A stretch of DNA of 64,000 nt from positions 1,054,001 to 1,118,000 of the forward strand of contig NZ_VSRN01000001.1 in assembly GCF_008369915.1 (NCBI RefSeq), given 5' to 3'. Shown here one piece after another: positions 34,598 to 42,799 of the stretch. Source of the stretch: Dyadobacter sp. UC 10. Lineage in GTDB: Bacteria > Bacteroidota > Bacteroidia > Cytophagales > Spirosomataceae. The notes beneath the pieces were generated by a model. That model made no database searches. It was not told where the DNA came from and was given only the letters and a program-made list of their open reading frames with translations. Numbering within the stretch: the stretch's first letter is position 1; each line of letters starts with the position of its first letter. The translations under genes and the position numbers were made by a program.

Positions 34598-35392
34598 CTA
34601 CTTCGCAAACCCTTCAATACCTAATCCGAATAGCGCGAAGTCGTACTTAACAGGGTCGGAACTGTCCAGCAGTTTCAGGGAAGCAGTGAGTTCAAGCGCG
34701 GTTTGCCAGTCGGTGACGGGGCGCTTGATCAGCCCCAGCAGGCGCGCAACGCGATCTACGTGGACATCGCAGGGACAGACCAGCTGTCCTGGTGTGATAT
34801 GCTGCCATATTCCGAAGTCAACCCCGTTGGAATCCTTCCTTACCATCCATCGCAGGAACATATTCAGCCTTTTGCAGGAAGATTTTCGAATTGGGGTGGC
34901 AATATGTTTCCGGGTACGTGCCGGAAAGTTTTCAGAGTCGCTGAACAGATTGTGAAATCCTATCAATGCATTCTCTATCGTTTCATCGCCGGTTTTCAGA
35001 TAACTGCTAAATGCAAATTCCAGCGAGTCGTGCTGGCGGTAATAATTTTGGAAGAAATGAAGAAAGTAAAGTGTATCAGTCGAATTGAAAGTCCGGTGTT
35101 TGAAGTTCAAGAACGGCTTCAAATCGTTCTCAGTATGATTTTTCACAAAATCATAAGGCGCATTGTCCATGAATGCCGCAAGTTCCAGGCACTTATTGAT
35201 GATGGTTTTCCGCTGTCCCCAGGCAAGCACGGCAGCCCAGAAGCCCATGATCTCAATATCCTGCTTAACTGAAAACCGATGGGGAATGCTGATCGGATCG
35301 TATGGAATGAAGGCGGGACGGTTATATTGCCCTACTTTTTCTTCCAGGAGATCAGCAATGTATGAAGAAACGGGGGACTCAGCGCTCGGCAT
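34598..35392 (-). CDS. TIGR02757/DUF2400 family protein
   Basis: The 264-residue conserved protein begins with SSYIADLLEEKVGQYNRPAFIPYDPISIPHRF, has the central GFWAAVLAWGQRKTIINKC and ends with DVHVDRVARLLGLIKR and YDFALFGLGIEGFAK. These match the TIGR02757 family, widespread in Bacteroidota and of unknown function; the helical fold and DVHVDRVARLLG resemble HhH-type DNA glycosylases. An in-frame TTG four codons upstream is possible, but the ATG is preferred. It overlaps the upstream small membrane protein gene by 14 bp, so the two are coupled. Confidence 0.85.
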   Translation of the reverse strand: MPSAESPVSSYIADLLEEKVGQYNRPAFIPYDPISIPHRFSVKQDIEIMGFWAAVLAWGQRKTIINKCLELAAFMDNAPYDFVKNHTENDLKPFLNFKHRTFNSTDTLYFLHFFQNYYRQHDSLEFAFSSYLKTGDETIENALIGFHNLFSDSENFPARTRKHIATPIRKSSCKRLNMFLRWMVRKDSNGVDFGIWQHITPGQLVCPCDVHVDRVARLLGLIKRPVTDWQTALELTASLKLLDSSDPVKYDFALFGLGIEGFAK

Positions 35393-35591
35393 GACTTCCT
35401 CCAAACAGGTAAGCCACTATCCTTGAGATACCTGAAAAAAACATGACTATCGCCGAAAATATAAAAGTAAAAACGGCAATGAAGGGATAGAGTATTGTAA
35501 ACATCACGCTCCACACTTTGTAGCCTGCTGTCTTTTTTAGTTCGGCTCTTTCCTCTTCTCTTTTAGACCGAAATTCGGGTGAATGTTTCAT
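35379..35591 (-). CDS. Small membrane protein, conserved hypothetical
   Basis: The 70-residue protein has a charged N-terminus (KHSPEFRSKREEERAELKKTAG) and two closely spaced hydrophobic segments (about 28-60), and ends GGSHAER. Overlap with the TIGR02757 gene and the 19-bp gap to the LysM gene upstream suggest an operon. I do not recognise a named family. Confidence 0.65.
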   Translation of the reverse strand: MKHSPEFRSKREEERAELKKTAGYKVWSVMFTILYPFIAVFTFIFSAIVMFFSGISRIVAYLFGGSHAER

Positions 35592-35610
35592 AGCAACGAT
35601 ACTAACAAAA

Positions 35611-36636
35611 TTATTCCAGGTAACTCACAACCGCCCTGAAACGCTTGCTATTAGGGGAAACCTTTTCAAATGCGCGGGATGAAAGTTTGATCACAATATC
35701 ATCATTCACGCTGGTATCCGGTATCCGCCCGATTATTCTTACGATGATCTTTTCCTGATTATACTCATTCAAAACTTCCACCAATGCTCCGACAGGTGCT
35801 GTACGGTGAAGCCCCAGAAACTTGCTGGTACTTTCATCCGTTTCAATTACTTCCGCCAGTCCCGATTCTGATTTCTTCTTGCCACGTACAACCTTAGGAG
35901 CTTCCACGGCTTCTTCAACCGGCTTTACAACCTTCTCAGGCACCACTGCTTTTGCCTTCACCGAATCTTTCACGACTGTAGTGGTCGTTACCTTTGGCGC
36001 AGCAGGCGGGGCCACGGCAGCAGCGGGCTTTTCAACACCTTTCTCACTCACGATCAATTCCTGGCCATCTTTCAGGTTATCATCCGCAAGATTGTTCCAT
36101 TTGCGCAGATCGGCCATTAAAACCCCATACTTAACCGCAACGCGATATAGTGTTTCCCCCGGGGCAACAATATGTTTTCCATTGGCCGATACCGAAACCG
36201 CAGCTCCGGCACTCGGTGCTGATGCAGTGACAGGTGTAGTATTTGTGGTGGGTAAAACTACAGGCTCAGCAGGTTTCGCATTTTTTTCCTCGGCCGCCTG
36301 TGCCTGTGCTTCTTTCTTTTCTTCTCTCTTCGCTTCCCGTTCTTCTTTCTTGACTTCTTTTTTAGTCATTTTCGTGTAGGGAACCCGTATCGTCTGGCCA
36401 GATTGGATCTGATCGCTCATTCCCGGGTTGGCTTCTCGCAATGCCTGAATAGTAGTACCATATTGGCGTACCACCGCAAACATAGTTTGACCCTGATTCA
36501 CCCTATGTAAGACAAATATTTTCCCTCCTACCCTTTCAACTCCAACCGAATCCACGTTATTAAATCCCGTTGCCCGGGCACCGACCATTCCTGATAAAAT
36601 ACCTGCCATTAAAGTCAGGCAAAAAATATATTTCAT
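35611..36636 (-). CDS. LysM-domain protein with RlpA-like C-terminal domain
   Basis: This 341-residue exported cell-wall protein has a signal peptide (about 1-22) and a first LysM (about 40-87, HRVNQGQTMFAVVRQYGTTI). A Lys/Glu/Ala-rich linker leads to a second LysM (about 157-202, HIVAPGETLYRVAVKYGVLM), a Pro/Ala/Val/Lys-rich linker, and a C-terminal domain (about 255-341). In that domain HRTAPVGALVEVLNEYNQEKIIVRIIGRIPD resembles the double-psi barrel of RlpA-type lytic transglycosylases. The catalytic Asp of RlpA is not evident, so it may bind peptidoglycan without cleaving it. Confidence 0.87.
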   Translation of the reverse strand: MKYIFCLTLMAGILSGMVGARATGFNNVDSVGVERVGGKIFVLHRVNQGQTMFAVVRQYGTTIQALREANPGMSDQIQSGQTIRVPYTKMTKKEVKKEEREAKREEKKEAQAQAAEEKNAKPAEPVVLPTTNTTPVTASAPSAGAAVSVSANGKHIVAPGETLYRVAVKYGVLMADLRKWNNLADDNLKDGQELIVSEKGVEKPAAAVAPPAAPKVTTTTVVKDSVKAKAVVPEKVVKPVEEAVEAPKVVRGKKKSESGLAEVIETDESTSKFLGLHRTAPVGALVEVLNEYNQEKIIVRIIGRIPDTSVNDDIVIKLSSRAFEKVSPNSKRFRAVVSYLE

Positions 36637-36639
36637 TTA

Positions 36640-37425
36640 TTATGAAAGTGTTAAACTCGAAAATTCATTGTTGTTCTTCAGATAAACCAGCGTTGATTCT
36701 TTCAATATCATGGTTGCACGGCCTATGCCAGCGCGTTCCTCAGAAAGTTTTTCGTGTAGAACAAGTTGCCCCCGATCTGTCACAATCAGAAGATATTGCA
36801 CTGTTTTATCCTGCTGGTAAATATAATAAGAAAAGATAATATAGGGTCTTTTCTCCAAATAATCAATAGCTATGGGTTCGTGACCGCCGGATTCGCTTTT
36901 TATAAACGACGCCAGCTTTTCAAAAAAACGATTACCTGTCTTGTAACGAACAGGTTCAGTCAAAATTATTTGCTCCCCGCTCTGGTGCCTTTCCTGTTGG
37001 GGTGAAAGTAATCCTGTAAGTACGTTACAGAACTGATAAGTGAACTGGACAGCGGTCTTAGTCGCAACTTCAATCGTGACGTCATCAATCACTTTCACCA
37101 TCAAATAGTTGGGCAGGCTCCACAAAAGCGCCCCGGTTTCCGCCAAATATGCCGACAAGTCGGTAGGCTCCGGGAGATCCGGATACCGGTAATGATGCAC
37201 AAAAAATCTGCTATTTGAGAATGCTGTCACCGAGGCCCACCAATCCATTCCTTCCGGAACTCCCTGCCAGATCAGCGTTTCTGTTCGCTGGTCCACAATC
37301 GCTACCGAGGCTACTTTTTCCTCGGTGTCACGCAATTCTATTGCCCACTGGTCAATCCCAGGATTTGCATCAGGGATAACCCTCCAAATATGCTGTGAAA
37401 AAAGGTGTGAAAAGTGTTTTTGCAA
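36640..37425 (-). CDS. DUF4905-like protein
   Basis: The 261-residue protein begins HLFSQHIWRVIPDANPGIDQWAIELRD and contains ASVAIVDQRTETLIWQGVP and WSLPNYLMVKVID, a beta-rich pattern like a propeller fragment. It resembles the Bacteroidota DUF4905 family; the function is unknown. The start has to be TTG: an in-frame TAA lies two codons before it and no ATG occurs in the conserved N-terminus. It ends 3 bp before the LysM gene and is divergent from kdsB. Confidence 0.75.
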   Translation of the reverse strand: MQKHFSHLFSQHIWRVIPDANPGIDQWAIELRDTEEKVASVAIVDQRTETLIWQGVPEGMDWWASVTAFSNSRFFVHHYRYPDLPEPTDLSAYLAETGALLWSLPNYLMVKVIDDVTIEVATKTAVQFTYQFCNVLTGLLSPQQERHQSGEQIILTEPVRYKTGNRFFEKLASFIKSESGGHEPIAIDYLEKRPYIIFSYYIYQQDKTVQYLLIVTDRGQLVLHEKLSEERAGIGRATMILKESTLVYLKNNNEFSSLTLS

Positions 37426-37479
37426 TTTTTAGCTTTATTTTGGGACGAAATAGAATGTTATCAAACCAACAACGACCTC

Positions 37480-38217
37480 GTGCGAATATTAGGAATAATC
37501 CCCGCCCGCTACGCTTCTACCCGTTTCCCGGCCAAAGCACTTGTGGATATCGGGGGTAAAAGTATGATCCAAAGAGTTTATGAACAGTCATCCAAAGCTA
37601 CGAAACTAGATCAGGTTATCGTGGCGACCGACGACCAGCGGATCCAGGACCACGTGAAAAGCTTCGGCGGTTTTGTTGTAATGACTTCCCCGGATCATCA
37701 AAGCGGAACGGACAGGTGCTACGAAGCATTGATAAAAACAGCAAGCCATTTCGATTATGTAATTAATATTCAGGGCGATGAACCTTTCATCAGCCCTGAG
37801 CCCATCGACCATCTCGCCCAGGTTCTTGATGAGAAAACGGAACTGGCGACATTGGTTAAAATTATTGATCAGGAAGAAATACTTTTTAATCCTAATGTAC
37901 CGAAAGCGGTTTTGAATAAAAAGAACGAAGTAATGTATTTCAGCCGTCAGACTATTCCCTACCTGAGAAACGCAGAAAAAGAGCAATGGCTACGGACTCA
38001 CACCTTCTATAAACACATCGGTATTTACGCTTACCGTACCGACGTTTTAGCCGAAATCACCAAGCTGCCGGTATCTTCGCTCGAAAAAGCCGAAGCACTC
38101 GAACAGCTGCGCTGGCTTGAAAATGGATATGCAATCAAAGCGGTAATCACATCCGATGATTCACACGGTGTAGATACGCCCGATGATCTGGATAGAGTGA
38201 CCAAAAAGTTTTTGTAA
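37480..38217 (+). CDS. kdsB: 3-deoxy-manno-octulosonate cytidylyltransferase
   Basis: This enzyme activates KDO with CTP for lipopolysaccharide inner-core synthesis in the cytosol. Family signatures are the N-terminal ILGIIPARYASTRFPAKALVDIGGKSMI, VATDDQRI, the MTSPDHQSGTDR segment, INIQGDEPFI and GIYAYRTD. The frame extends 22 codons upstream to another GTG at 37414, but the conserved N-terminus places the start at the GTG used here (245 residues). It is divergent from the DUF4905 gene with about 54 bp between start codons. Confidence 0.93.
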   Translation: MRILGIIPARYASTRFPAKALVDIGGKSMIQRVYEQSSKATKLDQVIVATDDQRIQDHVKSFGGFVVMTSPDHQSGTDRCYEALIKTASHFDYVINIQGDEPFISPEPIDHLAQVLDEKTELATLVKIIDQEEILFNPNVPKAVLNKKNEVMYFSRQTIPYLRNAEKEQWLRTHTFYKHIGIYAYRTDVLAEITKLPVSSLEKAEALEQLRWLENGYAIKAVITSDDSHGVDTPDDLDRVTKKFL

Positions 38218-38390
38218 CGCTCTTAAAACCTGGCTGCGTGGTATGCATTTTTTAGCCTCTCCTGAAACGTATAGAGTAAGGTGTAATTATCTTAAAAAGT
38301 GTTAAAACAGCCTTTTTTATACCACACTTTCTGATTACCGCGTTACCCTTACAGGCATTTCCATTTAACCATCAATGAAAAAACAAGCTT

Positions 38391-39956
38391 ATGCAATATA
38401 ACATTCTCTGGGCCGACGATGAAATAGATCTTCTTAAACCACATATCATGTTTCTTACGAACAAGGGGTACAACGTTACCCCTGTCAACAGCGGGGCCGA
38501 CGCACTTGATCGTATTGAAAATGACCGATTTGACATCGTTTTCCTGGACGAGATGATGCCCGGAATGACGGGACTTGAAACATTGGCGCAGATCAAGCAA
38601 CAGCAACCCAGCCTTCCGGTAGTGATGATCACTAAAAGCGAGGAAGAGCACATTATGGAGGATGCAATTGGCTCTAAAATAGACGATTACCTGATCAAAC
38701 CTTTGAACCCAAACCAGATATTGCTGTCTGTCAAAAAGATTCTGGATAACAAAAGGCTGGTTACTGAGAAAACAACATTAAGCTACCAGCAGGAATTCAG
38801 AAATCTGGCCATGCAATATCAGGACCGAATCGGTCACGAGGAATGGGCGGATATTTACAAAAAATTGATTTACTGGGAGTTAGAACTGGAAAATTCGGAA
38901 GACCAGGGAATGGCGGAAGTTTTCAGTATGCAGAAAAGTGAGGCCAATGCTAATTTCTGCAAGTTTATTGAGGAAGAATATGAAGACTGGCTGAACGATC
39001 CAAGATCAGATAAGCCTGTCCTTTCCCATCAATTGATGAAACAGAAGGTATTCCCACACCTTAAAGGCTCTGATGATCCGGTATTCTTTCTTTTGATTGA
39101 TAATTTCCGCTATGATCAATGGAAAATGATCCAGCCTATTTTACAGGAGTATTTTAATATAGAAGAAGAATCGTCGTACTACTCAATTTTGCCAACTACG
39201 ACCGGATATGCGCGTAATGCGATATTCTCTGGGTTAATGCCAAGTGAAATGGAGCGCAAACATCCGCAATGGTGGGTCAGTGACGAAAACACGCCGGAAG
39301 GAGAAGAAGGCCTCAACAATCACGAGCAGGACTTCCTTCAAAAGCAGTTGGAAATGAACCACTTCAACATCAAGTTTTCTTACAACAAAATCCTGAACAC
39401 CAATCAGGGGAAAGCTTTGATCGATAATTTCAGCAATATGTTGAATAACCAGCTGAATGTGGTAGTCTATAACTTTGTGGATATGCTTTCACATGCAAGA
39501 ACAGATGTTCAGATGATCAAGGAACTTGCTCCGGACGAGGCGGCTTACAGATCGATTACCCGCTCCTGGTTCCAGCACTCGCCGCTTCTGGATTTTATCA
39601 AGAAAGTAGCTGAGAAGAAATGCAGACTGATCTTAACTACCGATCACGGCATGATCCGGGTACAGAAACCTGTGAAAATCATCGGGTACCGCGAGACGAA
39701 CACGAACCTCAGGTACAAGCATGGAAAAAATCTCGGATTCGATGATAACCATCTGATGGTGTGCCGCAAGCCGGAACGTATTTTCCTGCCTAAGCCGCAC
39801 GTCTCAACTTCTTATGTTTTCACGAAAGAGGATTATTTCTTTGCATATCCAAACAATTACAACCAGTATGTGAACCTGTACCGGGACACTTTCCAGCATG
39901 GGGGCGTGTCGCTGGAAGAGATGATCATTCCGGTGATCGATATGACTTCCAAATAG
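38391..39956 (+). CDS. porX: PorX-like response regulator with PglZ domain
   Basis: The 521 residues comprise an N-terminal receiver domain (about 1-125, acidic pocket ADDE at 9-12, phospho-acceptor Asp53 in FLDEMMPG, Lys in IKPLNP near 104) and an alkaline-phosphatase-superfamily PglZ domain (about 205-521, with LLIDNFRYDQW and LTTDHGMIRVQKP carrying metal ligands). This architecture is PorX, which works with the kinase PorY and an ECF sigma factor to control type IX secretion genes in Porphyromonas. No kinase gene is adjacent. A very strong hairpin follows. Confidence 0.92.
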   Translation: MQYNILWADDEIDLLKPHIMFLTNKGYNVTPVNSGADALDRIENDRFDIVFLDEMMPGMTGLETLAQIKQQQPSLPVVMITKSEEEHIMEDAIGSKIDDYLIKPLNPNQILLSVKKILDNKRLVTEKTTLSYQQEFRNLAMQYQDRIGHEEWADIYKKLIYWELELENSEDQGMAEVFSMQKSEANANFCKFIEEEYEDWLNDPRSDKPVLSHQLMKQKVFPHLKGSDDPVFFLLIDNFRYDQWKMIQPILQEYFNIEEESSYYSILPTTTGYARNAIFSGLMPSEMERKHPQWWVSDENTPEGEEGLNNHEQDFLQKQLEMNHFNIKFSYNKILNTNQGKALIDNFSNMLNNQLNVVVYNFVDMLSHARTDVQMIKELAPDEAAYRSITRSWFQHSPLLDFIKKVAEKKCRLILTTDHGMIRVQKPVKIIGYRETNTNLRYKHGKNLGFDDNHLMVCRKPERIFLPKPHVSTSYVFTKEDYFFAYPNNYNQYVNLYRDTFQHGGVSLEEMIIPVIDMTSK

Positions 39957-39969
39957 TTTCCGGTTTAAT

Positions 39970-40020
39970 ATAAAATCAAAAAAGCGAATGCATCAGATGC
40001 ATTCGCTTTTTTGATTTTAT
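39970..40020. terminator. Bidirectional terminator, porX / ftsE
   Basis: A perfect 24-bp inverted repeat (39970-39993 with 39997-40020) has a loop of only three bases (CAG), with A- and T-rich outer arms. It lies between convergent genes. Confidence 0.92.
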
Positions 40021-40031
40021 AACTGATCAGA

Positions 40032-40709
40032 TTAACTGCTCGTAACGTTGCCATTTTCGCATTTCAGGACGCGGGCAGGAAACCTTTTAATGAAATCATG
40101 GTTGTGAGTCGCCATTAAAATCGCCGTTCCTGCATTGTTGATCGTCCTGAAAACATTCATGATCTGATCACCCACTTCGGGGTCGAGGTTTCCGGTAGGT
40201 TCGTCAGCTATCAGAATCTTAGGCTCGTTCAGCATTGCCCGGGCTATTACCACACGCTGCTGCTCTCCACCGGAAAGCTGATGCGGCATTCGCTTGTGCG
40301 CTGTACCCAACCCTACCTGCATGAGGACCTCTGCTATTCTCTTGGATATCTTCGCCTGCTGATCCCAGCCGGTTGCCCTAAGAACGAAAGCAAGATTGTC
40401 TTCAACAGAACGGTCTGACAAAAGCTGAAAATCCTGAAAAACGATTCCAATCCTGCGTCTCAGAAAAGGTATGTCTGCTCTCTTGATGTTGTGCAACTCA
40501 TATCCTGCAACTTTGGCAGAGCCGGTATGCAGCCACAAATCCGCATAAAGCGTTTTCAAAAGAGAACTTTTACCACTTCCCGTCCGACCGATCAGATAGA
40601 CGAATTCACCTTTCTTAATTTCAAAATGGACATCGTTCAAAACAGGGCGGTCACCCTGATAAATATCCGCCTGTTCCAGTACAATAATCGGCTCTGACGA
40701 CTCAGTCAT
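40032..40709 (-). CDS. ftsE: Cell division ATP-binding protein FtsE
   Basis: The 225-residue ABC ATPase works with the membrane protein FtsX to control peptidoglycan hydrolases at division. Walker [10 protein letters not shown] (about 37-45), Q-loop VFQDFQLL, signature LSGGEQQR, Walker [13 protein letters not shown] and the switch His of MATHNHDF are intact. Length and the DFQLL segment are typical of FtsE. ftsX is not in the window, as is common in Bacteroidota. Its start is about 25 bp downstream of the transaldolase stop, so the two may be cotranscribed. Confidence 0.88.
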   Translation of the reverse strand: MTESSEPIIVLEQADIYQGDRPVLNDVHFEIKKGEFVYLIGRTGSGKSSLLKTLYADLWLHTGSAKVAGYELHNIKRADIPFLRRRIGIVFQDFQLLSDRSVEDNLAFVLRATGWDQQAKISKRIAEVLMQVGLGTAHKRMPHQLSGGEQQRVVIARAMLNEPKILIADEPTGNLDPEVGDQIMNVFRTINNAGTAILMATHNHDFIKRFPARVLKCENGNVTSS

Positions 40710-40733
40710 AGATTTTATTAAAAAACAATAATC

Positions 40734-41390
40734 TTAGGAATTTCCTTTTTTGTAATCGGCAAGAAACTTCTCAAGACCAATATCAGTAAGCGGATGTTTC
40801 AATAACGCTTCCATCGCACTCAACGGGCCTGTCATCACGTCTGCACCTACTTCTGCGCACTGGATGATATGCATCGGGTGACGGACGGATGCTGCAAGCA
40901 CCTGCGTATCAAATCCGTAGTTCCTGTAAATAGTAAGGATCTGCTCGATCAAACCGATACCGTCTGTCGAAATATCATCCAATCTTCCGATGAAAGGAGA
41001 AACGTAGGTTGCGCCTGCTTTTGCTGCAAGAAGCGCCTGGCCTGCGGAGAAAATCAGCGTACAGTTGGTACGAACACCTTTACCAGAGAAATATTTCAAA
41101 GCTTTAACCCCCTCTTTGGTCATCGGGATTTTCACCACGATCTTATCATCAATTTCCACAAGCTCTTCTCCTTCACGAATCATTCCTTCTAAATCGATCG
41201 AGATTACTTCTGCACTCACATCTCCGTCAACAATATCGCAGATCGCTTTATAGTGGCGCATGATATTATCCTTACCTGTAATTCCTTCCTTCGCCATCAG
41301 GGATGGGTTGGTAGTAACTCCATCTAAAACGCCAAGCGCCTGTGCCTCCTGAATTTCATGCAGGTTGGCAGTATCAATAAAAAATTTCAT
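40734..41390 (-). CDS. Fructose-6-phosphate aldolase / transaldolase-like protein
   Basis: The 218-residue TIM-barrel enzyme is of the small transaldolase (FSA/TalC) group. It has [26 protein letters not shown], the Schiff-base Lys87 in [10 protein letters not shown], and [31 protein letters not shown]. It either cleaves fructose 6-phosphate or acts as a transaldolase in the pentose phosphate pathway; the residues separating these are not decisive by eye. A good promoter lies just upstream. Confidence 0.9.
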   Translation of the reverse strand: MKFFIDTANLHEIQEAQALGVLDGVTTNPSLMAKEGITGKDNIMRHYKAICDIVDGDVSAEVISIDLEGMIREGEELVEIDDKIVVKIPMTKEGVKALKYFSGKGVRTNCTLIFSAGQALLAAKAGATYVSPFIGRLDDISTDGIGLIEQILTIYRNYGFDTQVLAASVRHPMHIIQCAEVGADVMTGPLSAMEALLKHPLTDIGLEKFLADYKKGNS

Positions 41391-41419
41391 AACGGGAATT
41401 TATTGGTTAGAATATTCCA

Positions 41420-41449
41420 CAAAAGTAGAAAACCCTGGTCAAATGCAAA
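41420..41449 (-). promoter_or_regulatory. Promoter for the transaldolase gene
   Basis: On the minus strand TTTG is followed after 18 bases by TACTTTTG, an exact TAnnTTTG match. The transcript would start about 20-25 bases before the ATG. Confidence 0.6.
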
Positions 41450-41480
41450 AAGAAAGAAGGGGGGAATGCAAGGAGGGCGC

Positions 41481-41491
41481 AAATAAAAAAA
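41481..41491 (-). terminator. Terminator T-tract of SRP RNA
   Basis: On the minus strand the SRP RNA 3' stem is followed by TTTTTTTATTT, which, with the terminal helix of the RNA, makes a rho-independent terminator. Confidence 0.6.
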
Positions 41492-41582
41492 GGCAAACCG
41501 AGAATCTCACCGCATCGACCACCTACCCTTGCTTCCGTCAGGACCTGGGGGATTCAGCAGGAGCTGGTAGTTCCGATTTGCC
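41492..41582 (-). ncRNA. ffs: Signal recognition particle RNA (small bacterial type)
   Basis: This 4.5S-like RNA of about 91 bases binds Ffh and targets nascent membrane proteins. Read on the minus strand it begins GGCAAATCGG and ends CTCGGTTTGCC, so the ends pair. The conserved apical region reads AGGTCC-TGAC-GGAAGCAAGG, with the GGAAGCA side of the Ffh-binding internal loop. The apical tetraloop is UGAC where E. coli has GGAA. A run of T residues follows the 3' end as terminator, and a TAnnTTTG promoter lies 5-6 bases upstream. Confidence 0.92.
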
Positions 41583-41587
41583 GGGTG

Positions 41588-41595
41588 CAAAGATA
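41588..41595 (-). promoter_or_regulatory. Promoter -7 element of SRP RNA
   Basis: TATCTTTG on the minus strand matches TAnnTTTG exactly. The expected transcription start coincides with the structural 5' end of the SRP RNA. A TTTG at 41614-41611 is at a rather short spacing (15 bases). Confidence 0.6.
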
Positions 41596-41642
41596 AAGAC
41601 ATTTTATTAACAAAAAGAAAACATTCATTTAGCGTTTCGAGC

Positions 41643-41650
41643 TACTTTTG
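41643..41650 (+). promoter_or_regulatory. Promoter -7 element of the TPR lipoprotein gene
   Basis: TACTTTTG matches TAnnTTTG exactly, about 27 bases before the ATG. It is divergent from the SRP RNA promoter about 50 bp away. No exact -33 TTTG is found. Confidence 0.5.
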
Positions 41651-41676
41651 TGCGAATCACCTAGAAATGAACCAGT

Positions 41677-42378
41677 ATGCCCCGCTTATTTTCTTTATTT
41701 TTTTTATTTGTCTTTTACGCCTGCTCCCAATCGTCCGATGCATACCTTAAAAAAGGGAAAGAATTGATGCAACAGGGCAAAACCCGCGAAGCCATTGAAT
41801 TTATTAATACCGCCATTGAGAAAAACACTTCCAATGCGGAAGCCTTCAACCTCCGGGCTGTGGCCTACTACGAACTCAAAGAGTTCCCCAACGCGCTTTT
41901 GGATTTCGGGCAAGCTATCAAATTGCAGCCTCAGTCCTATCGCCCCTATTTCAACCGCGCATTGCTTTACACAGATGAAAACCGGCTCGACTCGGCATTT
42001 GCGGATTACAATAAGGCTGCCACCTTCGCACCGGATACTGCCGATGTTTTCCTGAACCGCGGCCAATTATTGGTATTAATGGAAAGACACACGGAGGCGA
42101 TCGCTGATTTTGAAAAAGCTACGCGGCTGGATGCGAACAACAAACAAGCCTGGTACAACCTGGGAAATACTTATTACCGCCAGAAAGACTTCAAAAAAGC
42201 CACGTTAGCCTTTCGTCAGACGGTGAAACTGGACGCGCAATATGGCAAAGCTTTTTATGGCTTGGGTTTGGCGCAATGGTATGATGGGGAGAAAGATCTG
42301 GGCTGCACCAATCTGAAACAGGCTTCTAATCTTGGATACGGAGACGCTGGTACTGCACTGGCGCAATTTTGTCAATGA
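41677..42378 (+). CDS. Tetratricopeptide-repeat lipoprotein
   Basis: The 233-residue protein has a short lipoprotein signal (MPRLFSLFFLFVFYAC, then SQSSD) and about six TPR units from residue 22 onward (for example AFNLRAVAYYELKEFPNALLDF, AWYNLGNTYYRQKDFKKATLAF). It ends CTNLKQASNLGYGDAGTALAQFC, a Cys-containing pattern seen in many Bacteroidota TPR lipoproteins. It is a probable periplasmic scaffold with unknown partners. A hairpin lies 10 bp after the stop. Confidence 0.85.
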   Translation: MPRLFSLFFLFVFYACSQSSDAYLKKGKELMQQGKTREAIEFINTAIEKNTSNAEAFNLRAVAYYELKEFPNALLDFGQAIKLQPQSYRPYFNRALLYTDENRLDSAFADYNKAATFAPDTADVFLNRGQLLVLMERHTEAIADFEKATRLDANNKQAWYNLGNTYYRQKDFKKATLAFRQTVKLDAQYGKAFYGLGLAQWYDGEKDLGCTNLKQASNLGYGDAGTALAQFCQ

Positions 42379-42388
42379 TAGTATTTTC

Positions 42389-42417
42389 GTGTAGGTAAAT
42401 AATACATTTACCTACGC
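42389..42417. repeat. Inverted repeat between TPR and TMEM220-like genes
   Basis: GTAGGTAAAT pairs perfectly with ATTTACCTAC across a 5-base loop (AATAC), extendable by a G-T and a G-C pair. No T-run follows, so it could be an operator or an mRNA-stabilising hairpin as easily as a terminator. Confidence 0.7.
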
Positions 42418-42457
42418 TTATTAATGTAATTCTGACCGTCAACTTCAAATAAATCTG

Positions 42458-42799
42458 ATGAGACTATTCACTATATTTTTCGGCATTATCTTCGTGATAT
42501 TCGCCTATTTCCAACTCAACGATCCTGATTCCGGCGTCTGGATCGGGATTTACAGTTTTGCAGCATTGGCTTGTTTTATGAGCATCCGCAATCTCTGGCC
42601 GAATTGGGTGTTTTATCTGCTGGGTGCAGGTTACATTATTGCCGCTGTTTTTCAATGGCCGCCTGAATTTGAAGGGGTGTTTTTTGGAGAAACACAAATG
42701 CGGAGCCTGAACATTGAGCTGGCCCGTGAATCGCTGGGATTGGGAATTTGCGCGATCGTGATGCTCGTGATCGGAAAATGGGGTAAACCTAGTTTTTAA
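42458..42799 (+). CDS. TMEM220-like small membrane protein
   Basis: The 113-residue protein has three to four membrane helices. The N-terminal FAYFQLNDPDSGVWIGIYS segment, with the NDPD motif after the first helix, is typical of the transmembrane family 220 group found in bacteria and animals, of unknown function. It overlaps the 3' end of the convergent birA gene by 11 bp. Confidence 0.8.
   Translation: MRLFTIFFGIIFVIFAYFQLNDPDSGVWIGIYSFAALACFMSIRNLWPNWVFYLLGAGYIIAAVFQWPPEFEGVFFGETQMRSLNIELARESLGLGICAIVMLVIGKWGKPSF

Noticed and set aside
37414..37479. Upstream GTG start for kdsB
   Set aside because: It would add 22 residues not seen in the family and overlap the divergent DUF4905 start; the conserved ILGIIPARYAS N-terminus fits the inner GTG.
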